Positions 49,103-62,060 of a stretch of 64,000 nt of DNA are shown here, in pieces; positions within the stretch are counted from its first letter, which is position 1, and every line of letters starts with the position of its first letter. The notes under the pieces are model-generated. The model saw nothing but the letters and a program-made list of their open reading frames with translations. It was not told the DNA's origin and made no database searches. This DNA comes from Saccharicrinis fermentans DSM 9555 = JCM 21142 (lineage in GTDB: Bacteria > Bacteroidota > Bacteroidia > Bacteroidales > Marinilabiliaceae): positions 3,469,980 through 3,533,979 of the forward strand of contig NZ_KI912107.1 in assembly GCF_000517085.1 (NCBI RefSeq), read 5' to 3'. The position numbers and the translations under genes were made by a program.

Positions 49103-49126
49103 AAAAAAAGCTCCATCCGGAGCTTT
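49103..49126 (-). terminator. Terminator of the 237-residue unknown gene
   Basis: AAAGCTCC, loop ATCC, GGAGCTTT (49107-49126), followed on the minus strand by T residues; 9 bases after the stop. Confidence 0.8.
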
Positions 49127-49134
49127 AAAATAGA

Positions 49135-49848
49135 TTACTTTATTTGTTCCAGATATTTTTGTTTGGCTTTATGCAATAATTCCAGGTCTATCTTAGGATT
49201 ATATATTCTTATCATATTTTCAATTTCAAAATTATGATGAAAATGCCCCAACGCAGCATCAAAAAAACTTCCAGACCAATTGTATTTTACCTTCCGTGTT
49301 AACTCTTCAAATTCTGCCCACTTAACAAATCTAGGCAAACAGATATATCCATGATCCTTTTCAACCTCATCCAGGTATAAACCGTCACCAACTTCGTTTA
49401 GTCTAAAAAACTTTTTTAAACGAATAATACCTTTAGCACCTATTTTTTTTGAAGGTTTCCTTTTGAATTCAATACCTTCATCCATAAAAGCAGTTTGTAA
49501 ATCTTTAATCTGGTCGTATTTCTGCAAATGACGTATTCTAATTACGTGATACATTTTATTATAAACAGTAACCGTTCCTGCATCCGCATGAAAATCAGAT
49601 GGAAAATAAGCCTTTATATTTTGCCTCGCCCTTGTCACCTGCTCCAGCGTATACAATTGAGCCACCACTAAATATATATACAAAGGCTTCGAATCCATAG
49701 GCGACTCACTGTAATAATTAAAAAATCCAGGAAAAGGCTCCGGAGCTTCCAACACAAAGGTGTTAGGCATTATCTTTTCATCCATCGTTACCAACTGCTC
49801 TTCCTTAAGCAGGTTTCCATAGCGCTCAGTAATCTTAGAATTCGTCAT
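49135..49848 (-). CDS. Protein of unknown function
   Basis: 237 residues, not recognised. Soluble, no signal peptide. It has a basic stretch (FKRKPSKKIGAKGIIRLKKF) in the middle and a conserved-looking C-terminal half (YNWSGSFFDAALGHFHHNF). Monocistronic with its own terminator. Codon use resembles the core genes. Confidence 0.6.
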   Translation of the reverse strand: MTNSKITERYGNLLKEEQLVTMDEKIMPNTFVLEAPEPFPGFFNYYSESPMDSKPLYIYLVVAQLYTLEQVTRARQNIKAYFPSDFHADAGTVTVYNKMYHVIRIRHLQKYDQIKDLQTAFMDEGIEFKRKPSKKIGAKGIIRLKKFFRLNEVGDGLYLDEVEKDHGYICLPRFVKWAEFEELTRKVKYNWSGSFFDAALGHFHHNFEIENMIRIYNPKIDLELLHKAKQKYLEQIK

Positions 49849-49951
49849 AATAGATCATTTTGATTTAGGTTATTTTCACTTCTAATAAGTTACATAAAAA
49901 AATCAATAAATCAACAAAGCATCTGTATATCTGAAATACCCCTATTTCACC

Positions 49952-50722
49952 TTAATGATCTCTGGTGAATACTGGTTGATTTCCTTTGGAAAGTTGTGCA
50001 TTATAATAATACCCTTCCATGTCAAATGCTTTCAACTCTTCCGGATCTTCTATCCTGTTCTGCACAATAAAACGCACCATCATCCCTCGTGCTTTTTTGG
50101 CATAGAAACTAATCATTTTATACTCACCGTTCTTTAAATCTTTAAAAACAGGGGTTACGATGGGCACATCTAATTCTTTAACCTGAATAGACTTAAAATA
50201 TTCGTTGGATGCCAAATTCACCAACACTTTATACCCATTCTCTAACATATCATTTTTTAACAATTCTGTAATTTTACTACCCCAGTATTCATACAAATTC
50301 TTATTACCGCCTATCGGAAGCTTGGTCCCCATTTCTAATCTGTACGGAAGAATCAGGTCCAAAGGACGTAATAAGCCATAAAGACCAGACAAAATACGAA
50401 GCTTATTTTGAATATACACTACCTCTTCATGGGCTAAAGAGTATGCATCTAAACCTAAAAAAACATCCCCTTTAAATGCAAACAAAGCCTGTTTTCCCTC
50501 ATTTGGATCAAAGGGATAATGCCACTCTTTAAATCGCATATAGTTAAGTTCTGCTAAATTTTGACTTACCTTCATTAGCGCAGCCAATTTATCCACACTA
50601 TATGTACTGAGTTTTTTTATCAAGGCGATAGATTCATCGGAGAACCTATAATCCGAATACCCTTGAAAAGAGAAGCTTTTTTGAAAATCCAATGATTTGG
50701 CGGGTGAAATAACTATCTGCAT
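49952..50722 (-). CDS. yaaA: YaaA-family peroxide stress protein
   Basis: The ATG at 50722 gives 256 residues, the usual length; an upstream extension is not homologous. Family motifs are VISPAKSLDF, ALFAFKGDVFLGLDA, LRILSGLYGLLRPLDLILPYRLEMG, NLASNEYFK and YAKKARGMMVRFI (given in pieces). YaaA lowers free iron during peroxide stress in E. coli. Monocistronic. Confidence 0.93.
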   Translation of the reverse strand: MQIVISPAKSLDFQKSFSFQGYSDYRFSDESIALIKKLSTYSVDKLAALMKVSQNLAELNYMRFKEWHYPFDPNEGKQALFAFKGDVFLGLDAYSLAHEEVVYIQNKLRILSGLYGLLRPLDLILPYRLEMGTKLPIGGNKNLYEYWGSKITELLKNDMLENGYKVLVNLASNEYFKSIQVKELDVPIVTPVFKDLKNGEYKMISFYAKKARGMMVRFIVQNRIEDPEELKAFDMEGYYYNAQLSKGNQPVFTRDH

Positions 50723-50785
50723 ATTTTTTGAGCTTAAAACACAAAAATAAGCAAATTGTTTAAACCATACCACCATGTTAATTAT

Positions 50786-50839
50786 AATAAAAAAGGACAA
50801 CACTCAACCATGTTCATAGCATCGTTGATGTCGTCCTTT
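50786..50839 (-). terminator. Terminator after the 616-residue secreted protein gene
   Basis: AAAGGACAACACTCAAC (50792-50808) pairs with GTTGATGTCGTCCTTT (50824-50839) with one bulge and one mismatch; on the minus strand a T-run follows. It lies just before yaaA. Confidence 0.7.
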
Positions 50840-50858
50840 GTATTTTTACACATCTATC

Positions 50859-52709
50859 TTAAAAAAGATAAGTATAGCTAGTCTTTATTTCCTTAAAATC
50901 AGTCGATGTTTTAATAGCATTACCATGTTCATCAACTTCATTGGTCACACTCACTTCCTGTGGGTTATCAGCAAAATCGTAAAAAGTAAACTTTGTAACA
51001 TTACCATTTTCATCATGTTCAATACCGTGCGAACTTAATGGCATTACATTAATTGTTTTATAGACCATACGGCCATTCTCAAGCACACGTACCCTTTTTT
51101 TAGTTGTATAAGGTGCAATTCTAATATCTTTTATCAACCCATTGTCATCTAAAGTAATAGATGCTTTTTGGCGTTCTAGAACATCCGTAGTTGAACGATT
51201 GATTAAGGCTAGATTAATATCAATCTTTCCAGTTTCATCCGGACGATTAATACCATAAGTTACAGCTCTTTTGTACATCCCATAATACGAAATTCCCGAA
51301 ATATATCCCTCATCGTCATAGCGGAGCTTAAATAGAGTGGTTTTATTATTTAGCAGAATACTTTCGATGCGATTGTTATTATATACAAATCTATAATTTA
51401 ATATTGAATCACCCTTCACTAAATCGCATTTAGCCAATAGCCCCTCTGAATCAACTTCCGGAGCCATCTTAGTGTTTAACGTTACATTCGATATTTTACC
51501 AAAAGACCCATATGTGCAAGTTAGTTTTTGACTTAAGTCTTCATGCTTATAAAGAATCTCTTTTTCTACTTTTCCTAAAAACAAGCTATTAGGTGCAAAT
51601 AGCTCTTCTGGGTATAAAAGATTAGTTTTTGAGCTTAAGTATGCACTAAAGATGCCTTGTAAAAACACTTTATTATTAAAGGCTTCCACTTCACTAATAA
51701 TCTTACTATCATCAATAGGCCTTAGGTCATTATTACCCTTTGCTAGGTAATAATCATAATTATCAATTACACGAGGAGCCACCATTCTAAAATATCCCTC
51801 GGCCGTAAGGTTTCCTTTATAATCAAGGCATTTTTGCCAGTACTTTTTCAGATTTTCACCATCACCTTTTACTAAATATCCAACAGCAAGGTTCATGTAT
51901 ATCTCATCAATATTTACATCGCACACCTTTGATTTCTTCCCCTCAAGGTATTGAGACTCGTAGTTTTGCCATACAGCAATGGCATCATCAATGGCTTTCT
52001 TATTAGCCTCTGTGTTAATATCAGCTGTGCTAAAAGCAGAAATAAAAGCATTGGTAGCATCATTAAAGTCAGTGTAATCAAACTTCTTTGCTTTTATGGT
52101 GTAAACTCTAAACTTTTTTGAAAAAACACCCTTTCCATAATCCTCATTTAGCTTTTGTTGGGCAGCTACAACAGCCATTCGTACATAATTCGATTTACAA
52201 ACGTTGCGATTAGATTTTGTATCTATATGTTTTAAATCTTCTTTAGCAAGGCCATACGACGATTTACTAATACTGCTCTTATCCACCCATTTGTAGTCTG
52301 GTATGACATCGAAATAATCGATTAACTGATTATTTTTATCAATGAAAAGAATTTTAGTGTTAGCTCTTGCTTCAACTAAAGCAGTGTAAGTGGTTGTACG
52401 TGTATTATCTACCGAAGTTTTCGTTTCCTCTGCAACACGAGCGGTAACAACAGGCTCATCAGATGTTAATACTATTTTAATATCATCACCACTACCAAAA
52501 CCATCAATACTTAAACCTTCTCTGTCAGGCATTTTTTCATCAAAGGTCTTAGAAACCCCTGTTGTATAATCAAAGCTACAGCCCGACACATTTAATACCT
52601 GCTTTGGAATATTGTTATAGTATCCTTCAATTTTATTCTTCTCTGGCTTTTGCGCCATAAGCACTGTACATAATGATAATACAAATGCACTTAATAATAA
52701 TTTATTCAT
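50859..52709 (-). CDS. Secreted protein of unknown function with YD/RHS-like C-terminal repeats
   Basis: 616 residues with a signal peptide ending VLMAQ. The middle (about 160-310) is helical and may hold a TPR-like fold (GYLVKGDGENLKKYWQKCL). The C-terminal third has several D-x-x-G strands (RYDDEGYISGISYYG, DDNGLIKDIRIAP, HDENGNVTKFTFYDF, VDEHGNAIKT), similar to the tyrosine-Asp repeats of RHS and MORN-like proteins. No enzyme motif. Likely periplasmic or surface-exposed. Confidence 0.65.
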   Translation of the reverse strand: MNKLLLSAFVLSLCTVLMAQKPEKNKIEGYYNNIPKQVLNVSGCSFDYTTGVSKTFDEKMPDREGLSIDGFGSGDDIKIVLTSDEPVVTARVAEETKTSVDNTRTTTYTALVEARANTKILFIDKNNQLIDYFDVIPDYKWVDKSSISKSSYGLAKEDLKHIDTKSNRNVCKSNYVRMAVVAAQQKLNEDYGKGVFSKKFRVYTIKAKKFDYTDFNDATNAFISAFSTADINTEANKKAIDDAIAVWQNYESQYLEGKKSKVCDVNIDEIYMNLAVGYLVKGDGENLKKYWQKCLDYKGNLTAEGYFRMVAPRVIDNYDYYLAKGNNDLRPIDDSKIISEVEAFNNKVFLQGIFSAYLSSKTNLLYPEELFAPNSLFLGKVEKEILYKHEDLSQKLTCTYGSFGKISNVTLNTKMAPEVDSEGLLAKCDLVKGDSILNYRFVYNNNRIESILLNNKTTLFKLRYDDEGYISGISYYGMYKRAVTYGINRPDETGKIDINLALINRSTTDVLERQKASITLDDNGLIKDIRIAPYTTKKRVRVLENGRMVYKTINVMPLSSHGIEHDENGNVTKFTFYDFADNPQEVSVTNEVDEHGNAIKTSTDFKEIKTSYTYLF

Positions 52710-53603
52710 ATTTGTTTAGTTTATTTGTCCAGTCATTACATACGCATTTATTTCGTTAAAGTTATAAAGGGAAGGAAAGTCATACTTTTATATCATTCTC
52801 AAAATAATAAATATATTATCGATGGCAACTATTTTTCATAACTATCTAATAAATAAGCAATCATAAACAATTCTATCCTTATAAAATAAGGTAGTTCATC
52901 TTATCTAGTGGTAATCTATCTGCTTGAAGTGCTGCAAATAAAAAAATATACTACAAATTCACATACGAAATACGAATATCTGCAGTAATAATCCTCAAAA
53001 TCAATATCCTATTTGCATACCTACATCCACTGGATACTTCCAGCTTGACCTTTAGTATTACAGATTGCACTTACTGAGCCGTTGTTATCAAAACCACACT
53101 ATTTCCTTTTCCGCCATAATAAAACTCACAACCCTACTCTATCATCTCCATTTATTAATCCGCTCCGTCTTTTCTTCCAATTGTAAAGACAAAGATTCAA
53201 TTCGGGATTGAAGTAATATTTTTCTCCCCTCAATACTTCTGGTATATATTAAGTCACAAGCACCAACAAGTTCATTCCACTTTCGCTTCAGATCTTCAGC
53301 ATTCTTTTTATTTCGCCCAATCAACTCTGGAACTGAGTGATAATCTTTTTGTGAGATTGCTTTAAGAAATAGATTTTTACGAACAATTAAATACCTTGGA
53401 TTGTCAACTTACCCAATTATATTTAAATCTTATGTCTTTAGGAAATTCTTTCAATGCTATATTGTTCTGTAGTTTTTTTTACAAATATAAAGCCGTACAA
53501 ACAGCTTTATAAATCATAAAAATAATAATAACAAATAAAATATATACTACTGATATACAAAATCGTGTTTAACACCATAAGCAGTATGTATAGAATACAT
53601 CAA
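52710..53603. other. Gene-poor region of 0.9 kb
   Basis: No convincing intact gene. AT-rich, with in-frame stops throughout except one short minus frame at 53142-53404 (listed separately). I see no repeat or RNA signature. Confidence 0.5.
53142..53404 (-). pseudogene. Possible remnant of a charged helical protein
   Basis: An open minus-strand frame of about 87 codons with no ATG (it could begin at a TTG at 53324). It reads DNPRYLIVRKNLFLKAISQ and, later, KNAEDLKRKWNELVGACDLI, which looks like a helical protein rather than random sequence, but I do not recognise it. Its 5' end is preceded by an in-frame stop, so it is either broken or non-coding. Confidence 0.25.
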
Positions 53604-54467
53604 TCACATACATTTTACAATCGACTCATAAATTACCTTATCTTCCGAACGAAAGACATTAAAAACCACTATATCTAAATTACTTTGGTGATTTTCGAGC
53701 CAGTGTTTAACAGTGTTAAATGCGACAAACGCAGCTTGCTCTGCAGGATAGCCAAATACGCCGGTCGAAATACAACAAAAAGCAATGCTTTTGATGGTAG
53801 AAATTTCTCTACAAACCTCTAAACAAGAAACATAAGCTTTAGCAAGATCGTTTCTATTTTCATCACTAACTTGTCCAACTACAACAGGCCCAACCGTATG
53901 CAAAACATATTTCGACGGCAAGTTATAGGCGCGTGTAATTTTAGCTTCCCCTGTAGGTTCGGAAAAACCTTGTTTTTGCATAATTATATTACAATCATCG
54001 CGTAATTGGACACCTGCTGCTGTGTGAATAACATTATCAATACACATATGCAGTGGTTGACAACAACCTAGCAATTGATCATTGGCCGCATTTACAATGA
54101 CATCTGCTTTTAAAGTAGAAATATCACCTTGCCATACGGCCATCTTCGTACTCCCAACGGAGATGGCACTGTCTTTCAAGAGAGAGTTCGCATCGGTAAT
54201 ACTTTTCTCGTTTAATTCTATCTGTAAAAGTTGATCAAGCTTTTTAACAGCCTCTATTCCAAAAGCATTCGGACGCAAAACATTTATCTTCGCATGTAAT
54301 AATTTGCGTTTCTCTGCATAGTTCAAGCGCAAACTATCGATTTCATGTAAAGCTTCTAATAAATCATTTACGATTCCCTCTTTATTTGCTCCTTCAACTG
54401 AATCTACACGAAATTCTTCAAACAAACGGATTTCATCAGCATAATCAGTAAAGTGTAGACTTTTCAT
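53604..54467 (-). CDS. Zinc-type macrodomain protein, probable ADP-ribosyl hydrolase
   Basis: 287 residues. A helical N-terminal part (about 1-105) precedes a macrodomain: ADVIVNAANDQLLG (125-134), then the insert CCQPLHMCIDNVIHTAAG with C135, H140 and C142 placed like the Cys-His-Cys zinc site of SauMacro/SAV0325-type enzymes, and CISTGVFGYPAEQAA as the second ADP-ribose loop. This class removes ADP-ribose from proteins. Elsewhere it often adjoins a SirTM sirtuin and lipoyl-carrier genes; none is visible here. Confidence 0.88.
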   Translation of the reverse strand: MKSLHFTDYADEIRLFEEFRVDSVEGANKEGIVNDLLEALHEIDSLRLNYAEKRKLLHAKINVLRPNAFGIEAVKKLDQLLQIELNEKSITDANSLLKDSAISVGSTKMAVWQGDISTLKADVIVNAANDQLLGCCQPLHMCIDNVIHTAAGVQLRDDCNIIMQKQGFSEPTGEAKITRAYNLPSKYVLHTVGPVVVGQVSDENRNDLAKAYVSCLEVCREISTIKSIAFCCISTGVFGYPAEQAAFVAFNTVKHWLENHQSNLDIVVFNVFRSEDKVIYESIVKCM

Positions 54468-54975
54468 TATTGTATATGGTTGTAAAATTTACTCAATTCC
54501 GGAGTTATTAATAATAACAAATAGTGAAACCTAGTTTCTACCAGACCTGACCGAATAAATATTTTTCACTTATTTAGCTAAAAAACATCGTCGCGCAAGA
54601 AAATTACATATTCTACTTCGAAAATCAATTTATTTGGCGGAATAAATTTCTCAAATTTTATTATAACTAATAAAGGTATTTGTACAATAATTGATCAACG
54701 AATTGAAAACCTTTGCATTAAAACAAAATATAATTACTGCGACCTTTTCATGTCCCATTTACGAATGCCCCTTCACTGTAACGAATGTACCAAAGACCTT
54801 ACCGAATACCTTCGAGTGAAGTTCGAACAGATGGTTTTTTTTAATGAAATAGAAAGAAATTAGTAGCCATAAAAAATTTGAATAGTTATTTTTTTATCAT
54901 GATCATTAGAGCGTATTGTTGTACATCCTGAAAATACTAACATTTTAGCAATTTCCAGAAACACATCCTCTTTTT
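54468..54975. other. Gene-free stretch of 0.5 kb
   Basis: No frame of note on either strand and no recognised repeat or RNA. AT-rich spacer between the macrodomain gene and the XRE remnant. Confidence 0.45.
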
Positions 54976-55306
54976 TCAATATTTCAAGTTTAAAAAAATG
55001 ATATTCTTTTCAAAAAAAGAGGTTACAATTTCAGTATTCTTTTGGTCATCTGGTAAATCTTGGGTTTTCTTAAAAAGATTTAAAAGCTCGTTGTCAGCAA
55101 TGCGGACACGGGCTTTTTCATTTTGTTGCCCATAAACAAGTTCATCAAGAGACATCTCCAAGGTATCAGCCATTTTCTCAGCAATTTCCAACGATGGTAT
55201 CGAAATGCTCCTTTCGTATTTTGAGAGGTTGGTAACATGTACACCAATTTTTCTTGCAAACGCTTCCTGCGAAAAACCTTTTTCTGTTCTAAACAGAAAC
55301 CCTAAT
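54976..55306 (-). pseudogene. XRE-family regulator lacking its first helix (5'-truncated)
   Basis: The annotatable ATG frame (54976-55191, 71 codons) begins mid-domain, but the frame is open upstream to 55306 and encodes most of an XRE helix-turn-helix: LFRTEKGFSQEAFARKIGVH, NLSKYERSISIPSLEIAEKM. Only the first 8 or so residues and a start codon are missing; an in-frame TGA precedes Leu. An 18-base palindrome lies about 50 bases beyond the break. The C-terminus is a charged helix typical of these regulators. Probably inactive unless a non-ATG start is used. Confidence 0.65.
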
Positions 55307-55352
55307 CATTACCGAAGCCATAATAGCTGCAGCCTCGCTGCTGCAGTGTACA

Positions 55353-55370
55353 GACGCAAAATTTTGCGTC
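55353..55370. repeat. 18-base perfect palindrome
   Basis: GACGCAAAATTTTGCGTC, a palindromic core often seen in dispersed elements of Bacteroidota (established from memory, family name uncertain). Next to it is CTGCAGCCTCGCTGCTGCAG. It adjoins the lost 5' end of the XRE gene. Confidence 0.7.
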
Positions 55371-55492
55371 TCAACAGTTAAATACCAACACCCCAAACAA
55401 GATCAATTAGAAACTCAAACTACCTGCTACATCATAAAAGTATCTTTACCCAAAACCTTCGACCGCATGGTCGTATGCCTTGATGCTCAAGA

Positions 55493-55723
55493 TTTAGAAA
55501 CTGGCTTAAAATACCGCTGCCGTATAGATTTATACGAAGAAAAGCAAACCAGAAAAGAAGCTTGAGATTACCCATTTGCAACACCGATAAAGGAAAAATA
55601 TATATTCCTACAACAAAGAGAACCAACAAAAGAATATTAGACTTAAAACCCTTTCAAATACTGCCATTGCACGAATATCTTTTAACAGAAAGATACCGGA
55701 CTGATAATTTAGAGGATTTATAG
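55493..55723 (+). pseudogene. Remnant of a tyrosine recombinase/integrase
   Basis: An open plus-strand frame of 76 codons without ATG. The part CNTDKGKIYIPTTKRTNKRI followed by LDLKPFQILPLHEYLL resembles the core strand region of Bacteroidota tyrosine recombinases, between the first catalytic Arg and the HxxR box. Both catalytic ends are absent. A decayed mobile-element gene immediately before the toxin-antitoxin pair. Confidence 0.5.
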
Positions 55724-55790
55724 AAGGAGTTGGAGAAATATCACCCATTAAAATAGAACAAGATGAAGGAAATGAACGTAAAAAATTAAG

Positions 55791-55814
55791 TAACTTTGTA
55801 CCTAAAGTGGTACA
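55791..55814 (+). promoter_or_regulatory. Toxin-antitoxin promoter with overlapping palindromic operator
   Basis: A -7 box TAACTTTG (55791-55798) overlaps the perfect inverted repeat TGTACCTAAAGTGGTACA (55797-55814). A third TGTAC lies near 55826. This is the classic layout for autorepression by a YefM-like antitoxin. Confidence 0.7.
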
Positions 55815-55833
55815 CAATTTAAAATGTACAAAA

Positions 55834-56145
55834 ATGAAGATAGTAACAAGCCGTGAGTTCCACGACCATCAAAAGAAATACTTTGAAATGGTAGATAATA
55901 ACGAGCAGATAATCGTTAAACGAAAAAATCGTGCATACAAACTTGTGCCTGTAAGTGATGATGATATGCTTATGGATATACCAAAAGAGTTTAGATGCAA
56001 CCCTTACGAAGTAAGCCCAAGTGGTGATATGTTTTGGGCTGATAAACGAAATGTCGAAAAGGTGAAGAAAGCAATTGAAAGCAAAGAGGTTGCTGCTAGA
56101 TTAACTTCCACTGATGATATTAAAAACTTCCTGAATAGCTTATAA
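55834..56145 (+). CDS. YefM/Phd-family antitoxin
   Basis: The ATG at 55834 gives 103 residues. The N-terminal Phd fold reads MKIVTSREFHDHQKKYFEMV and IIVKRKNRAYKLVPV, which binds DNA; the charged C-terminal part (ADKRNVEKVKKAIESKEV) would wrap the toxin. An upstream ATG at 55807 lies after the operator and is less likely. It is followed after 3 bases by the toxin gene. Confidence 0.88.
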   Translation: MKIVTSREFHDHQKKYFEMVDNNEQIIVKRKNRAYKLVPVSDDDMLMDIPKEFRCNPYEVSPSGDMFWADKRNVEKVKKAIESKEVAARLTSTDDIKNFLNSL

Positions 56146-56148
56146 AAT

Positions 56149-56423
56149 ATGTACACCTTAGATATTACGACACAAGCGAAAAAGGATATTGCATATTTGA
56201 AAAAAAATGGTGGTAAAGCTGTAACCAATAAAATTGAGAAACTTCTGGTAGAACTAATTGAGCATCCCAAGACAGGAACTGAACAAGTTGAACAATTAAA
56301 AGGCAACCGACAGGGCAATGGTCAAGAAGAATAGATAAAAAGAACTGCCTTGTTTACTCAATTAATGATAAAATCGTAACGGTAGAAGTAATCTCTGCAA
56401 AAGGACATTACGTCGATAAATAA
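56149..56423 (+). pseudogene. YoeB/RelE-type mRNA-interferase toxin with a frameshift
   Basis: The first frame (56149-56334) encodes YTLDITTQAKKDIAYLKKNG and EQLKGNRQGNGQEE before a premature stop. One base out of frame, from about 56313 to the TAA at 56421-56423, the sequence continues GQWSRRIDKKNCLVYSINDK, then VISAKGHYVDK, an exact fit to the YoeB C-terminus. A one-base deletion near the GGG at 56313-56316 explains this. The catalytic Arg and His regions lie beyond the shift, so the 61-residue product should be inactive. Confidence 0.85.
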
Positions 56424-56863
56424 CCCACAACCCATCACACCCCACAGGGCAAAAAATCCCCGCTTCTCGTTCCTCTAGGCTTGCACGGTCTTTTTTGCCA
56501 TTCCGCTACACCAGCCCTTCTATTTTATTTTTCGTCATAGTTTTTGTGCCAACGCTCATGCAGCACATTGTCCACGCTAGGAAGTGGTCAAAGGGCTGCC
56601 CCAACCCACAAACAAAAAGACACGCCAGAAAAAATCACCCCAAGCTAAGTTACATAATACGAGTTATATTTCAGCCTCTCAAAAAGGCTGACCCACAAAA
56701 ACCAAAGCTGTCCTTATAACAGGTATTATGCAGAATAGCCGCATTGCTTACGCTCCCCAACCTACGCCGACACTGACAATCAGCATATTAAAAAACCGAC
56801 CAATCCCATCGCTCGAAAACCAAAGTTTTTAAAAAAAAAGCTGTTTGCTGCCAAAAAAACGGT

Positions 56864-56895
56864 AACAAGAACCGCCAAAAAAGGCGGTTCTTGTT
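56864..56895 (-). terminator. Strong 13-base-pair hairpin
   Basis: AACAAGAACCGCC, loop of six A, GGCGGTTCTTGTT, perfectly paired. On the minus strand a run of T follows after a few bases (ACCGTTTTTTT), so it may stop readthrough from the rRNA operon. Confidence 0.6.
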
Positions 56896-56934
56896 GAAGG
56901 TCTAGAACAATAGATCACTACCTCCCCTGCATCA

Positions 56935-57115
56935 GCGAACCCAAATGATGTATTAGAACTTCGTCATGAGCATTGAAATGGCAATAAAAGAAGATTTTTC
57001 TGAGACGAGACATAGCACCAGCTATGGTGAGTTGAAGAAAAGCAACGAAGTGACTTCTTTTGAAGCCATTTTAAGGCGTAATAGATTTTCTAATGCATTT
57101 TCCGGGTTCATAGCT
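56935..57115 (+). repeat. Dispersed repeat R2, copy d (long)
   Basis: Begins GCGAACCCAAATGATGTATT, then AGAACTTCGTCATGAGCATT, GAAATGGCAATAAAAGAAG, CATAGCACCAGCTATGGTG, GACTTCTTTTGAAGCCATTT and TAAGGCGTAATAGATTTTC. It aligns over its length with copy b. It is preceded by the motif AAGGTCTAGAACAATAGATC, shared with copy e. Confidence 0.75.
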
Positions 57116-57205
57116 CTCTCGCCAGCGCCGGCCACGGGGCTATTGTTCTGGCCTGCCCTGCGGTTCATTAATTGATAGCTTTGTACATTAATGGAAGATA
57201 TTTAT
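57105..57205 (+). repeat. Repeat R3, copy a (5S side of the rRNA operon)
   Basis: Contains CTCTCGCCAGCGCCGGCCAC, GGCTATTGTTCTGGCCTGCC, CTGCGGTTCATTAATTGATAG. Nearly identical blocks occur at 63560-63692, and a diverged copy at 62840-62992. Confidence 0.7.
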
Positions 57206-57350
57206 TAAATGAGAAACACAACTATAACAACTTCAACAACTCCGCAACTTTACCAGCTCACCAACCTAACAAGCTAACATCTTTACCAGCTCGCCAACTA
57301 TAACAACTCGCCACCTCATGCGTCTTGCGCCTTGCAACACCCATAAAGCA

Positions 57351-57387
57351 AAAAAAAAAGAGCAACTGGATAAAATCCAATTGCTCT
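57351..57387 (-). terminator. rRNA operon terminator
   Basis: AGAGCAA and TTGCTCT (57359-57387) with inner TGGA/TCCA pairing; on the minus strand a run of at least eight T follows. It lies just beyond the 5S gene. Confidence 0.85.
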
Positions 57388-57395
57388 CTTTTAAG

Positions 57396-57502
<107 letters not shown>

Positions 57503-57579
57503 GAATATTATTATATTCCTTTATATTTTTTTATTGTCACATCGGCTACAATCAAAATCACATTTCGGCACTTAATGCT

Positions 57580-60395
<2,816 letters not shown>

Positions 60396-60534
60396 TTAAC
60401 GATCTGCGTTAAGGCCAACTTATGATTTTGATTGTTTTGCCAATATGTCAATGTACGTTTTGTCCCGTTTTGGACAACGTGGAATACACAAAATTTGATA
60501 ACTGTTCATCTTTAATAATTGTAAGTCTCTCTCC
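60396..60534 (-). other. 16S-23S spacer without tRNA genes
   Basis: About 139 bases. No cloverleaf, anticodon arm or CCA-like 3' end is visible; tRNA-Ile and tRNA-Ala, usual here in Bacteroidota, are absent. Confidence 0.8.

Positions 60535-62060
<1,526 letters not shown>

Larger units (their letters stand above)
56424..57395. other. Gene-free region with repeats, 1 kb
   Basis: Bases 56450-56800 are richer in GC than the surroundings and non-coding, with a small stem TCAGCCT...AGGCTGA (56671-56691). Further on are the 13-base-pair hairpin at 56864-56895, R2 copy d and R3 copy a. Near 57232 lies a low-complexity run of CTCGCCAACT-type units, also seen near 41822. Confidence 0.55.

Noticed and set aside
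55310-55565. Plus-strand frame of about 85 codons ending before 55566
   Set aside because: No start codon, overlaps the recombinase remnant in another frame, and no recognisable motif.
56640-56760. Integron-type attC site in the GC-rich patch
   Set aside because: Short inverted repeats exist but no clear paired R and L boxes were found, and no integron integrase is present.
56966-57175. Plus-strand frame ending SPAPATGLLFWPALRFIN, with a look-alike at 63450-63665
   Set aside because: The shared tail is encoded by repeat R3 and the rest by repeat R2. The frame similarity follows from DNA repetition, and the two differ elsewhere.
60396-60534. tRNA genes in the rRNA spacer
   Set aside because: No cloverleaf or conserved TTCGAAT-type T-arm on either strand.
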